64,000 bases of DNA from Streptomyces griseocarneus (GTDB taxonomy: Bacteria > Actinomycetota > Actinomycetes > Streptomycetales > Streptomycetaceae). Under the pieces are notes generated by a model. That model searched no databases. It was given only the letters and a program-made list of their open reading frames with translations, and was not told the origin of the DNA. The stretch covers positions 201,909 to 265,908 of the forward strand of contig NZ_BNBL01000007.1 of NCBI RefSeq assembly GCF_014655595.1. The letters are read 5' to 3'. Shown piece by piece: positions 1 through 8,476 of this stretch. The position numbers were made by a program, and so were the translations under genes. Numbering within the stretch: position 1 is the stretch's first letter; every line of letters begins with the position of its first letter.

Positions 1-1
1 C

Positions 2-1132
2 TGGGAGGCGGGCAACGCCCGCGACCTGCTGGAGTACGCGGCCGCCGGGATCGAGCGGCTGAGCGGCTCCCAGATCCCCGTGGCCGGCGGCCTCGACGTC
101 ACCTTCCACGAACCGCTCGGCGTCGTCGCCGTCATCGCCCCGTGGAACTTCCCGATGCCCATCGCCGCCTGGGGCTTCGCCCCCGCGCTCGCCGCGGGCA
201 ACGCCGTGCTCCTCAAGCCCGCCGAGACCACCCCGCTGACCGCCCTGCGGCTGGCGGGCCTGGGCCTGGAGGCCGGGCTGCCCGAGGGCCTCTTCCAGGT
301 CCTGCCGGGAGCCGGGCCGGTGGCGGGCGACGCGCTCGTCGGGCACCGGGACGTCGCCAAGGTCGTCTTCACCGGCTCCACCGCCGTCGGCAAGCAGATC
401 ATGGCCAAGTGCGCGGCGGACGTGAAGCGCGTGACCCTCGAACTCGGCGGCAAGAGCCCCAACATCGTCTTCGCCGACGCCGACGTCGAGCGCGCCGCCG
501 CGGCCGCCCCCGGCTCGTTCCTCGACAACACGGGCCAGGACTGCTGCGCCCGCAGCCGCATCCTCGTCCAGCGCTCGGTCTACGACCGCTTCATGGAACT
601 GCTGGAACCGGCCGTCAAGTCGTTCGTTGTCGGCGACCCCACCGACCCGGCCACCCAGATGGGCCCGCTCATCTCCGCCGCGCACCGCGAGCGCGTACGG
701 TCCTACGTCCCCGAGTCCGCCCCCGCCGCCATCCGCGGCGAGGTCCCGGCGGGCAAGGGCTTCTGGTACCCGGCCACCGTCCTCGAGGGCGGCCCGCGCG
801 ACCGTGCGGCCGTCGAGGAGGTCTTCGGTCCCGTGGCCGTCGTCATCCCCTTCGAGGACGAGGCGGAGGCGGTACGGATCGCCAACGCCACCGACTACGG
901 CCTGTCCGGCTCCGTGTGGACCCGCGACGTCTCCCGTGCCCTGCGCGTCTCCCGGGCCGTCGCCGCCGGCAACCTCTCCGTCAACTCCCACTCCAGCGTC
1001 CGCTACTGGACGCCGTTCGGCGGCTTCAAGCAGTCCGGCCTCGGCCGGGAGCTCGGCCCCGGCGCGCTGTCCGCCTTCACCGAGACCAAGAACGTCTTCA
1101 TCGCCATCGACCCCGTGGAGGAGTCCAAGTGA
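2..1132 (+). CDS. Aldehyde dehydrogenase, NAD(P)+-dependent (5'-truncated by window)
   Basis: The reading frame is open from base 2, so the N-terminal part of the protein lies outside the window; 376 residues are visible against about 480 usual for the family. Seen: the substrate-tunnel motif PWNFP, the catalytic-glutamate motif ELGGKSPN and the nucleophile region GQDCCARSR, with the C-terminal FGGFKQSGLGRE typical of ALDHs. The enzyme oxidises an aldehyde to the acid in the cytoplasm. The stop overlaps the GTG of the SDR gene by 4 bp, so the two are probably translationally coupled. In streptomycetes a similar ALDH/SDR pair lies beside a glutamine-synthetase-like gene for gamma-glutamylation of amines, so a gamma-glutamyl-aldehyde substrate is possible, but the deciding neighbour is outside the window. 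Confidence 0.93.
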   Translation, partial: WEAGNARDLLEYAAAGIERLSGSQIPVAGGLDVTFHEPLGVVAVIAPWNFPMPIAAWGFAPALAAGNAVLLKPAETTPLTALRLAGLGLEAGLPEGLFQVLPGAGPVAGDALVGHRDVAKVVFTGSTAVGKQIMAKCAADVKRVTLELGGKSPNIVFADADVERAAAAAPGSFLDNTGQDCCARSRILVQRSVYDRFMELLEPAVKSFVVGDPTDPATQMGPLISAAHRERVRSYVPESAPAAIRGEVPAGKGFWYPATVLEGGPRDRAAVEEVFGPVAVVIPFEDEAEAVRIANATDYGLSGSVWTRDVSRALRVSRAVAAGNLSVNSHSSVRYWTPFGGFKQSGLGRELGPGALSAFTETKNVFIAIDPVEESK

Positions 1133-1914
1133 CCGACCAGAGCCCCGTCTGCCGCCGCCTCGTCGGCCGCACCGCCGTCGTCACCGGAGCCGGCAGCGGC
1201 ATCGGCCTGGCCACCGCCCGGCGGCTGGCCTCCGAGGGCGCGAACGTCGTCTGCGCCGACATCGACGAGAGCGCGGGCAAGGCCGCCGCGGCCGAGACCG
1301 GCGGCCTGTTCGTCAAGGTCGACGTCACCAGCCCCGAGGAGGTCGAGGCGCTCTTCAGGACGGCCCACGACACCTACGGCTCGGTCGACATCGCCTTCAA
1401 CAACGCCGGCATCTCGCCGCCCGACGACGACTCCATCCTCACCACCGGCCTCGAGGCCTGGAAGCGCGTCCAGGAGGTCAACCTCACCTCGGTCTACCTC
1501 TGCTGCAAGGCCGCGCTGCCGTACATGCGCGAGCAGCGCAGGGGCTCCATCATCAACACCGCCTCCTTCGTCGCCGTGATGGGCGCCGCCACCTCCCAGA
1601 TCAGCTACACCGCCTCCAAGGGCGGCGTGCTGGCGATGTCCCGCGAGCTGGGCGTGCAGTTCGCCCGCGAGGGCATCCGGGTCAACGCGCTGTGCCCGGG
1701 CCCGGTGAACACCCCGCTGCTGAAGGAGCTCTTCGCCAAGGACCCCGAGCGCGCCGCCCGCCGCCTGGTGCACGTGCCCGTCGGCCGCTTCGCCGAGCCC
1801 GAGGAGATCGCGGCCGCCGTCGCCTTCCTCGCCAGCGACGACTCCTCCTTCGTCAACGCCGCCGAGTTCCTCGTCGACGGTGGCATCGCGGGCGCGTACG
1901 TCACACCGCTGTAA
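1129..1914 (+). CDS. Short-chain dehydrogenase/reductase (SDR)
   Basis: This 261-residue classical SDR starts at a GTG that overlaps the upstream ALDH stop. Seen: the dinucleotide-binding glycine motif TGAGSGIG near residue 20, the NNAG motif, a Ser followed by the YTASK catalytic Tyr/Lys pair, and a C-terminal VDGG typical of FabG-like members. It reduces a carbonyl or oxidises an alcohol with NAD(P)(H) in the cytoplasm. Coupling to the ALDH suggests successive alcohol-to-aldehyde-to-acid steps, but the substrate cannot be read from the sequence. Annotation as 3-oxoacyl-ACP reductase would be a generic label only. Confidence 0.92.
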   Translation: MTDQSPVCRRLVGRTAVVTGAGSGIGLATARRLASEGANVVCADIDESAGKAAAAETGGLFVKVDVTSPEEVEALFRTAHDTYGSVDIAFNNAGISPPDDDSILTTGLEAWKRVQEVNLTSVYLCCKAALPYMREQRRGSIINTASFVAVMGAATSQISYTASKGGVLAMSRELGVQFAREGIRVNALCPGPVNTPLLKELFAKDPERAARRLVHVPVGRFAEPEEIAAAVAFLASDDSSFVNAAEFLVDGGIAGAYVTPL

Positions 1915-2008
1915 GGTCCATGATCAAGTGCCGGGACCGGCCCGGGGCGCACGCCCCGGCGCCGGTCCCGCCGCAAGCCCTGCCCCTCACACGCACCAAA
2001 GAGAGCTC

Positions 2009-3277
2009 ATGCGCACCAAGTCCGCCATCGTCGTCGGCCTCGCTGCCGCCGCGGCCCTCGCCGCGTCGGTCCCGGCCACCGCGGCCCCCGCCCCTCACGA
2101 GCCCCGCCGCGCCTGCCCGCAGCTCGACAAGAAGCTCGCCTGGTCCGGGGACAACCGCGCCCGGCTGCAGAAGATGATCGACGAGCGGGGCACCTGCTCC
2201 GGCAACCGCGGCCCGCGCCCGGTCGCCGCGTTCGACTGGGACAACACCGTCGTCAAGAACGACATCACCGACGCCACGCTCGCCTGGGCGCTCAAGCACG
2301 ACAAGATCCTGCGGCCCAAGAGCTGGAAGGACACCAGCGCCTGGCTCACCACCGCCGCCGACAAGGCCCTGACCAAGGCCTGCGGCACCGCCGTGCCCGT
2401 CGGCCGGCCGCTGCCCACCTCGAAGAACACCGCCTGTGCGGACGAGATCTTCGAGATACGCGAGAAGTCGCAGACCATGTCCGGCGAGACGGCCTTCGCC
2501 GGCGAGTGGAACCACCGGCGCACGGTGCCCGCCTACGGCTGGATCCCGCAGCTGTTCTCCGGGCACACCCCCGCCGCCCTGACCTCCTTCGCCCGCCAGG
2601 CCCGCGCCGAGCAGCTCGCCGCGCCCGTCGGCACGAAGCAGACCGTCGGCACGCACACGATCGCCGGGTACATCCGCTACTACGACCAGCAGAAGGACCT
2701 GATCCGCACGCTCAAGGCGGCCGGCTTCGACGTCTACATCGTCTCCGCCTCCTCCGAGCCGATCGCCGAGGCCTGGTCCAGCGGCGTCGGCCTGGACCGC
2801 AAGCACACCATCGGCATCCGCAGCATCACCAAGCACGGCCTCCTCACCCCGGCCCTCAAGGGCTGCGGCGGCGTGGAGACCGGGCGCGGTGACGCCCTGC
2901 CGTACATGGACGGCAAGCGCTGCATGATCAACCAGGAGATCTTCAGGATCAAGGGTGCCAAGGCCTGGAAGCAGCAGGACTTCTCCCACCGCATCGCCCT
3001 CGGCGCGGGCGACGCCGACACCGACGTGACGTTCGTGAACGACGCCACCGGTGCGCACGTCGCCATCAACCGCAACAAGTCCGAGCTGATGTGCCGGGCC
3101 TACGACGACGCGGACGGCCGCTGGGTGGCCAACCCGATGTTCATCGACCCGATGCCGCGCAAGTCCGGTACGTACCCCTGCTCGACGACCGGCGCCACGG
3201 CCGAGGACGGCTCGAAGGTGCCCGTGCGGCGCGCCGACGGCTCCGTCATCGCGGACCAGGCGGACCGGGCGTTCTGA
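2009..3277 (+). CDS. Secreted HAD-superfamily phosphatase
   Basis: A 422-residue protein with a Sec signal peptide (MRTK, then an Ala/Val-rich stretch ending near ATAAPA, residues 1-27). Motif I of the HAD fold is FDWDNT, around residues 75-80, with the nucleophile and acid Asp both present; motif II is the Ser in YIVSASSE and motif IV is GDADTD. The layout resembles secreted phosphoserine- or phosphorylcholine-phosphatase-like HAD enzymes (subfamily IB). The ATG at 2009 follows a GAGAG ribosome-binding site; longer reading frames would bury the signal peptide. It stands alone, convergent with the aldolase-like gene 9 bp downstream. Phosphate-ester scavenging outside the cell is inferred; the natural substrate is unknown. 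Confidence 0.88.
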   Translation: MRTKSAIVVGLAAAAALAASVPATAAPAPHEPRRACPQLDKKLAWSGDNRARLQKMIDERGTCSGNRGPRPVAAFDWDNTVVKNDITDATLAWALKHDKILRPKSWKDTSAWLTTAADKALTKACGTAVPVGRPLPTSKNTACADEIFEIREKSQTMSGETAFAGEWNHRRTVPAYGWIPQLFSGHTPAALTSFARQARAEQLAAPVGTKQTVGTHTIAGYIRYYDQQKDLIRTLKAAGFDVYIVSASSEPIAEAWSSGVGLDRKHTIGIRSITKHGLLTPALKGCGGVETGRGDALPYMDGKRCMINQEIFRIKGAKAWKQQDFSHRIALGAGDADTDVTFVNDATGAHVAINRNKSELMCRAYDDADGRWVANPMFIDPMPRKSGTYPCSTTGATAEDGSKVPVRRADGSVIADQADRAF

Positions 3278-3286
3278 GCCGGGGGC

Positions 3287-4474
3287 TCACAGGAACGTGT
3301 GACCCTCGCCCCGGTAGGTGGCGGCCGTGCCGACGACGCGGTCGCCATCGACGAGGTGCAGCGCGGGGAAGCGCTCGCACAGCTCGCCCGCCTTCGCGTG
3401 CCGGAACCACACCTTGTCGCCGATCAGCAGGTCGTCCGCCGCCTGGCCCAGCAGGGGCGTCTGCACCTCGCCGGCGCCCTCCTGGGGCGCCAGCCGCAGC
3501 CCCGCCGGGAGGTACGGCACCGGCAGCCGGTCCGCCCCGGCCGCGCCGGACGCGGGATACCCGCCGCCGAGCACGGTCACCACGCCCAGCCCCGGCCGGC
3601 GCACCACGGGCAGCGCGAACAGCGCCGCGGGGCGCGCCCGGAATGAGCTGTAGTCGTCGAACAGGCGGGGCGCGTACAGCCCCGAGCCCGCCGCGACCTC
3701 CGTCACGGCGGGCTCGGCTGCGGTGTCGTGCACGCTGCCGGTGCCCCCGCCGTTGACGAACTCGAGGTCCGCGACCTCCCGCACCGCCCGCACGGCCTCC
3801 TCCCGCAGCGCCCGCAGGCGGACGCGGGCGGCGGACTGCATCAGGCGGACCGCCCGGGCCCGCAGCGGACGGCCCAGGGGGCTGTCACCCACGCCCGCCA
3901 CATGGGCCTCATAGGCCATCAGGCCCACCAAACGGAAGCCCGGCCTGCGATCGACGGCACGGGCCAGCTCGGCCAGCCGCCCCGGATCGCTCACCGGTGA
4001 CCGTAACGCCCCGATCCGTACCCGGCCGCCGAGCAGCCGCAGCGAGACGTCCAACTCCAGGCACACCCGCACCTCTTCGCGCCCCTGCCGGGCGGCGTCG
4101 ATCAGCGCCAGCTGGGCCGGGTCGTCCACCGTCACCGTGACCGCGCCCGCCAGCTTGGCGTCCGACGTCAGCTCGGCGAACGCCGCGCGGTCGGCCGAGG
4201 GGTAGGCCAGCAGCACGTCCGCCACGCCCGAGCGCGCCAGCCACAGCGACTCGGCGAGCGTATGGCTCATCACGCCCGCGAAGCCCTCCCGCGCCAGCAC
4301 CCGGTCCAACAGCGCCCGGCAGCGTACGGACTTGCTCGCCACCCGCACCGGCTTGCCCCGCGCCCGGCGCACCAGATCGGCGGCGTTGGCGTCGAACGCC
4401 TGGAGGTCGACCACCGCCAGCGGAGCCTCGAGGTGGGCGGTGGCCCGGTCGTAGCGCACTCGGTCCGACGACAT
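3287..4474 (-). CDS. Alanine-racemase-fold PLP enzyme (amino acid deaminase/aldolase, D-threonine aldolase-like)
   Basis: A 395-residue protein starting at ATG 4474. The N-terminal half has the alanine-racemase-type PLP barrel: RVASKSVRC carries the probable Schiff-base lysine near residue 45, followed by the GVMSHTLAE strand. The C-terminal third contains GDKVWFRHAKAGELCERF and a HLV segment, matching the D-serine dehydratase/D-threonine aldolase C-terminal metal-binding type. It would act on a D- or beta-hydroxy-amino acid in the cytoplasm. Codon 157 (TTA at 4004-4006 on the complement) is a rare leucine codon that makes translation depend on the bldA tRNA in Streptomyces. No ribosome-binding site is obvious. 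Flanking genes give no pathway. Confidence 0.85.
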   Translation of the reverse strand: MSSDRVRYDRATAHLEAPLAVVDLQAFDANAADLVRRARGKPVRVASKSVRCRALLDRVLAREGFAGVMSHTLAESLWLARSGVADVLLAYPSADRAAFAELTSDAKLAGAVTVTVDDPAQLALIDAARQGREEVRVCLELDVSLRLLGGRVRIGALRSPVSDPGRLAELARAVDRRPGFRLVGLMAYEAHVAGVGDSPLGRPLRARAVRLMQSAARVRLRALREEAVRAVREVADLEFVNGGGTGSVHDTAAEPAVTEVAAGSGLYAPRLFDDYSSFRARPAALFALPVVRRPGLGVVTVLGGGYPASGAAGADRLPVPYLPAGLRLAPQEGAGEVQTPLLGQAADDLLIGDKVWFRHAKAGELCERFPALHLVDGDRVVGTAATYRGEGHTFL

Positions 4475-4643
4475 GGCGCGCAGCTTGCCAGAAGGGGAAT
4501 CGCACTGGATAGGGGGAGGGCGCGGGCGAATGGCACCCGCCGTGCCACGCACCGTAAAGTGGCGCGCACGCCGGGCCCTTCGGGCCGCGGCCGATGTCCG
4601 ACATAAGGCGGTTCGGCGAGCCGGCCCGCGAGGGGGAGCGCAC

Positions 4644-5492
4644 GTGAGCACCGAAGCGGATGCCCCTGCGCCGCCCGCCGCTCCCGTGTACGCGCCGCCA
4701 CCTCCGGTGCGGCCCCCGGCCGCCGGCGGTCTGCGTGCCGCCCGCAGGAGGACGGCGGCGGCCGTATGCCTGTTCGCCGGACTGGGGCTCATAGCCGGGG
4801 CCGCCGCCGGAAGTTGGCTCACGGGCGGCCGTCCCGAGCCGCCGGCCGCCGAGGCGGCGTACGAGCGCGGCGGCACCCTGTGGCGCGACGTCCCCGTCGA
4901 CGAGCTCTTCCCCCGCAGCGTGCACGGCGACGCGGCGGGCCCCGGCGGGGCACGGCGCGACTGGACCCGCATCGGCGTCGCCCCCGACGGCGACTGCCGC
5001 GGTGCCTTCGACCCCCCGCTGGCCGAGGCCCTCGCCCCCGTGGGCTGCCGGCGCCTGCTGCGCGCCACCTACGCCGACGTCACCTCCTCCAGCGTGACCA
5101 CGGTCGGCCTGCTGGTCACGGACACCGGCACCGCCGGCATGCGGGAGCTGCGCGAGCGCTTCTCCGCCGAACGCCTCGACGAGCGCCCCGGCCTGATGCC
5201 CCGCCCGTACGCCCCCCGGGGCACCGTCGCCGAGCGGTTCGGCGACGCCCAGCGCGCCAGCTGGCGCATCAGCGTCCTCACGGACGTCCCGGCGGTCGTC
5301 TACTCCGTCACCGGCTTCGCCGACGCCCGCACCGGCACCCCGCCCCAGCCCGCCGCCCGGGCGGTCGCCCCCGGCGCGACCACCGCGCCGGCCCAGGCGG
5401 GCCTCGGCCACGACGCGACGGCCCTCGCGGAGCAAGTGGAGCGCATATTCCGCCAGAACGCCCACAAGCCGGGCGCGGGGAGCGGCCGATGA
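4644..5492 (+). CDS. Membrane-anchored protein paired with mycosin-like protease
   Basis: A 282-residue protein from GTG 4644, 4 bases after a GGGGGAG run. A Pro/Ala-rich cytoplasmic N-terminus (about residues 1-30) is followed by one transmembrane helix (about 38-60) and an extracytoplasmic domain with two Cys (in GDCRG and GCRRL) that could form a disulfide. No named family is recognised with certainty. Its stop overlaps the protease ATG (ATGA), so the two are cotranslated and likely act together at the membrane. Such partners of mycosins in streptomycetes are usually hypothetical proteins; no ESX core genes are nearby. Confidence 0.8.
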   Translation: MSTEADAPAPPAAPVYAPPPPVRPPAAGGLRAARRRTAAAVCLFAGLGLIAGAAAGSWLTGGRPEPPAAEAAYERGGTLWRDVPVDELFPRSVHGDAAGPGGARRDWTRIGVAPDGDCRGAFDPPLAEALAPVGCRRLLRATYADVTSSSVTTVGLLVTDTGTAGMRELRERFSAERLDERPGLMPRPYAPRGTVAERFGDAQRASWRISVLTDVPAVVYSVTGFADARTGTPPQPAARAVAPGATTAPAQAGLGHDATALAEQVERIFRQNAHKPGAGSGR

Positions 5493-6688
5493 CCGCCCGA
5501 CGGCGGCGCCCGCGCGTCCTCGCCCCGCTCTCCGCCGCCCTCGCCCTCGCGCTGCTGGCCGCGCCGTCCGCCCGGGCCGACGCCATAAGGGCCCAGGAGT
5601 GGGCGCTCCAGGCGATGCACGTCGAGGACGCGTGGCGGACGACCAAGGGCGCGGGCGTGACCGTCGCCGTGCTCGACACCGGCGTCGACGACGGGCACCC
5701 GGACCTGCGCGGCCGGGTGCTGCCCGGCAAGGACCTGATCGGGTTCGGCGCGGCGCCGGGGGAGCGCTCCTGGGCCCGGCACGGGACCGCCATGGCCGGC
5801 ATCGTCGCCGGCCGGGGCCACGGGCCGTACGACGCCGACGGCGTCATGGGCGTGGCGCCCGAGGCCAGGATCCTGCCCGTGCGCGTGATCCTCGAGGACG
5901 CCGACCCCGCCCGGCCCAAGGCCCGGGGCGCGCGCGGCAGCGCGCTGGCCGACGGCATCCGGTGGGCCGCCGACCACGGCGCCGACGTCATCAACCTCTC
6001 CCTCGGGGACGACAGCGACACCGCGCACCCCGAGCCGCGCGAGGACGCCGCGGTGCAGTACGCGCTCGGCAAGGGTGCCGTCGTCGTGGCGTCGGCCGGC
6101 AACGGCGGCGAGAGCGGCGACCACGTCTCCTACCCCGCCGCCTACCCCGGCGTGATCGCCGTGACGGCCGTGGACCGCTACGGGGCGCGGGCCGCGTTCT
6201 CCACCCGGCGGTGGTACGCCACCGTCAGCGGGCCCGGCGTCGACGTCGTGATCGCCGACCCCGACCGGCGCTACTACGAGGGATGGGGGACGAGCGCGGC
6301 CGCCGCGTTCGTCTCCGGCGCCGCCGCCCTGGTCCGGGCGGCCGCCCCCGGCCTGAGCGCGGCCGAGGTCCGCGCCCTGCTGGTGCGCACGGCGCAGGAC
6401 GCGCCGCCCGGCGGGCGCAGCGACGAGCGGGGAGCCGGGCTGGTGGACGCGGCGACGGCGGTGGCCGAGGCCGGCCGGGCCGCGATCACCACGCGCGGCG
6501 GGGCGGCACAGGCGCCGCGCTACTTCGGCGGCGGCCCCAAGGGCGCGTCGGCGGGCCGGGGCGACGGCGGCCCGGGAACGGCGGCGCTGGCCGCCGGCGG
6601 GGCAGGGGCGGCGCTGGTCGGCGCGTCGGGAGTGCTGTGGTGGCGAGGGCGCAGGAGGACCTTTCCCCCGCACCACCCCTTCCCGTAG
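5489..6688 (+). CDS. Subtilisin-family serine protease, type VII secretion-associated mycosin-like
   Basis: A 399-residue S8 protease. A signal peptide occupies about residues 1-31 (ending SARADA). The catalytic triad is complete: Asp in AVLDTGVDDGHPDLRG, His in RHGTAMAGIVAG, Ser in GTSAAAAFVSGAAAL. A Gly/Ala-rich linker is followed by a C-terminal transmembrane helix and a WWRGRRR stop-transfer tail, the mycosin architecture in which the protease domain faces outward and is anchored at its C-terminus. The start overlaps the stop of the upstream membrane protein. No EccB, EccC or EsxA genes are seen nearby, so its link to a type VII system is by family resemblance only. Confidence 0.9.
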   Translation: MTARRRRPRVLAPLSAALALALLAAPSARADAIRAQEWALQAMHVEDAWRTTKGAGVTVAVLDTGVDDGHPDLRGRVLPGKDLIGFGAAPGERSWARHGTAMAGIVAGRGHGPYDADGVMGVAPEARILPVRVILEDADPARPKARGARGSALADGIRWAADHGADVINLSLGDDSDTAHPEPREDAAVQYALGKGAVVVASAGNGGESGDHVSYPAAYPGVIAVTAVDRYGARAAFSTRRWYATVSGPGVDVVIADPDRRYYEGWGTSAAAAFVSGAAALVRAAAPGLSAAEVRALLVRTAQDAPPGGRSDERGAGLVDAATAVAEAGRAAITTRGGAAQAPRYFGGGPKGASAGRGDGGPGTAALAAGGAGAALVGASGVLWWRGRRRTFPPHHPFP

Positions 6689-6726
6689 TGCCCGTAGGGG
6701 TGAAGAGGGGCGAAAGGACCACCCGA

Positions 6727-6732
6727 TAGGCT
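6727..6732 (+). promoter_or_regulatory. -10 element for leaderless SseB-domain gene
   Basis: TAGGCT lies 7 bp before the GTG at 6739, the spacing expected when transcription starts at the start codon itself. No ribosome-binding site is present between them, which supports a leaderless mRNA. A -35 hexamer is not clear. Confidence 0.5.
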
Positions 6733-6738
6733 CGCCCC

Positions 6739-7479
6739 GTGGCCCTGAAGAACATCCCCGATCCCGGTTTCTCCGACGACGACGGCTCCGCCGACCCGGC
6801 ACTGACCGAGGCGCTCGCCGCCTGGTCGGCCGACCGGTCCGCCGAGGGGCGGGTGCTCGCGGCCCTGCAGGGGGCGCGGCTGCTCGTCCCCGTCGTGGCG
6901 GTGCTCGGCGAGGTGGAGACCGGGCCCGACGGGCTCCGGCGCGAGAAGACCAGCGACATGGCCGTGCCGACGCTGCAGGCGCCGGACGGGCGGCGGGCGC
7001 TTCCGGCGTTCACCTCGACCGAGTCGCTGGCCCGCTGGCGCGCGGACGCCCGGCCCGTGGCCGTACCGCTGCACCAGGCACTGCAGGCAGCGGCGCACGA
7101 GAAGGCGGACACCATCGTGGTCGACCTGGCCGGACCGGTGACGTATCCGCTGACCGGCCCGGCGCTGCTCGCGCTGGCCGAGGGGCGCACGAGCACCGAC
7201 CCGCTGGCCGACCCGGCCGTCGCGGACGCGCTGCGCGGCGTGCTCGCGGCCGAGTCCGGCGTGCTGCGGGCGCACCTGGCGCCGGCCCGGGAGGCGGACG
7301 GCACCCTGGCGCTGACCCTGGTGCCGCAGGCCGCCGCCGGCGAGGTGGTGGGGCGGCTCGCCCGGGCGCTGGCGGGCGACGAGGTGCTGCGGGCCCGGCT
7401 CGTCAAGGGCCTGGAGGTGGCCCTGCTGCCGGCCGGGGCGACGGTGCCGGCGGGCGCGGAGGAGCTCCTCAGCCGCTGA
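6739..7479 (+). CDS. SseB-domain protein
   Basis: A 246-residue cytoplasmic protein starting at GTG 6739. The N-terminal 130 residues fit the SseB N-terminal domain (LLVPVVAVLGEVE, then the characteristic ALPAFTSTESLARW). The C-terminal 100 residues are a second SseB-like alpha/beta region rich in Ala and Leu. There is no signal peptide or membrane helix. SseB proteins in Enterobacteria modulate sulfurtransferase or secretion functions, but in actinobacteria the role is unknown. It is probably monocistronic, from a leaderless promoter, with a hairpin-forming inverted repeat 24 bp downstream. Confidence 0.82.
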   Translation: MALKNIPDPGFSDDDGSADPALTEALAAWSADRSAEGRVLAALQGARLLVPVVAVLGEVETGPDGLRREKTSDMAVPTLQAPDGRRALPAFTSTESLARWRADARPVAVPLHQALQAAAHEKADTIVVDLAGPVTYPLTGPALLALAEGRTSTDPLADPAVADALRGVLAAESGVLRAHLAPAREADGTLALTLVPQAAAGEVVGRLARALAGDEVLRARLVKGLEVALLPAGATVPAGAEELLSR

Positions 7480-7502
7480 TCTCCGAGAGGCGCCGGGGGA
7501 GA

Positions 7503-7531
7503 GACCGTCCGACAATTGCGTACGGACGGTC
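7503..7531 (+). promoter_or_regulatory. Inverted repeat upstream of aquaporin gene
   Basis: GACCGTCCG (7503-7511) and CGGACGGTC (7523-7531) are perfect 9-bp inverted arms with an 11-base spacer. It sits between the SseB stop and the aquaporin ribosome-binding site (GGGAGGA). It could terminate the upstream gene or be an operator or RNA hairpin for the aquaporin; no U-tract follows. Confidence 0.45.
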
Positions 7532-7554
7532 CACGAGATCCTCGGGAGGACGCC

Positions 7555-8418
7555 ATGGACGCCCTGAAGAGCGTGAAGCCGGCTTGGGAGAACCTCGACC
7601 CGGTGAAGACGAGGGCCATTTCCGCCGAGTTCCTCGGGACCCTGCTGCTGGTCTTCTTCGCCGTCGGCTGCGTCGTCCTGGCGGCCGACTACATCGGTGT
7701 GCTGGGCATCGCGCTGACCTTCGGCTTCACCCTCCTGGCCCTGGCGTACGCCCTCGGGCCGGTCTCCGGCTGCCACGTCAACCCGGCGGTGACGCTCGGG
7801 CTGCTGCTGGAGCGCCGGATCTCGCTGCACACGGCCATCGAGTACTGGATCGCCCAGGTGCTCGGCGGGATCGTGGGCGCGGCGATCCTCTTCCTGCTGG
7901 CCAAGCAGGTGCCGGGGCTCAAGACCCACGGCGCCTTCGGCAGCAACGGCTTCGCCGACCGGTCTGCGGTGCACCTCAACACCGGCGGCGCGTTCCTGGC
8001 GGAGGTCGTGATGACCTTCCTGCTGGTCTTCGTGGTGCTGTCGGTGACGCACCGGGTCGCCGTGGTCGGCTTCGACGGGCTGGCGATCGGCGTGGCCCTG
8101 GCGGTCGTCCACCTGATCGGCGTGCCGCTGACCGGCACCTCCGTCAACCCCGCCCGCAGCATCGGCCCGGCGCTCTTCGCGGGCGGCGGGGCGCTGTCCC
8201 AGCTGTGGCTGTTCATCATCGCCCCGCTGATCGGCGCCGCGCTCGCCGCGTGCGCGCACCGGGTCACCCACCCCCTGCACTCGCCGGCCATCGTCGCGGA
8301 CGACATCGCGGAGCCCGAGCGGCTGGCCACCCGGCCCGCACCGGGCCGGCGGGGCGGCTCCGGCGGCACGGCGGACGAGCCGGGCCCGGAGGGCGGCGCG
8401 GGAACCGGCCCGGCCTGA
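7555..8418 (+). CDS. aqpZ: MIP-family aquaporin/glycerol channel
   Basis: A 287-residue membrane channel; ATG 7555 is preceded by a strong GGGAGGA site at 5-base spacing. Six hydrophobic helices are visible, with the two signature half-helices HVNPAVT (about residue 76) and SVNPARSIGPA (about residue 198) whose NPA boxes line the pore. The tail of about 40 residues is Gly/Pro/Arg-rich and cytoplasmic. It would let water, and possibly small neutral solutes, cross the cytoplasmic membrane. The pore-lining residues look AqpZ-like rather than GlpF-like, but selectivity cannot be fixed by eye. The gene converges on the DUF1844 gene. Confidence 0.9.
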   Translation: MDALKSVKPAWENLDPVKTRAISAEFLGTLLLVFFAVGCVVLAADYIGVLGIALTFGFTLLALAYALGPVSGCHVNPAVTLGLLLERRISLHTAIEYWIAQVLGGIVGAAILFLLAKQVPGLKTHGAFGSNGFADRSAVHLNTGGAFLAEVVMTFLLVFVVLSVTHRVAVVGFDGLAIGVALAVVHLIGVPLTGTSVNPARSIGPALFAGGGALSQLWLFIIAPLIGAALAACAHRVTHPLHSPAIVADDIAEPERLATRPAPGRRGGSGGTADEPGPEGGAGTGPA

Positions 8419-8441
8419 GGCCGGCGGGGCCGGCCGCCGCC

Positions 8442-8476
8442 GGCGTCAGGAGTGGGCGTCAGGAGCAGGCGTCAGG
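8442..8476 (+). repeat. Three tandem 12-bp repeats at the stop of the DUF1844 gene
   Basis: GCGTCAGGAG recurs three times at a 12-13 bp period between the convergent aquaporin and DUF1844 genes. One copy contains the DUF1844 stop codon on the complementary strand, so the array looks like local duplication of the gene end. Confidence 0.55.
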
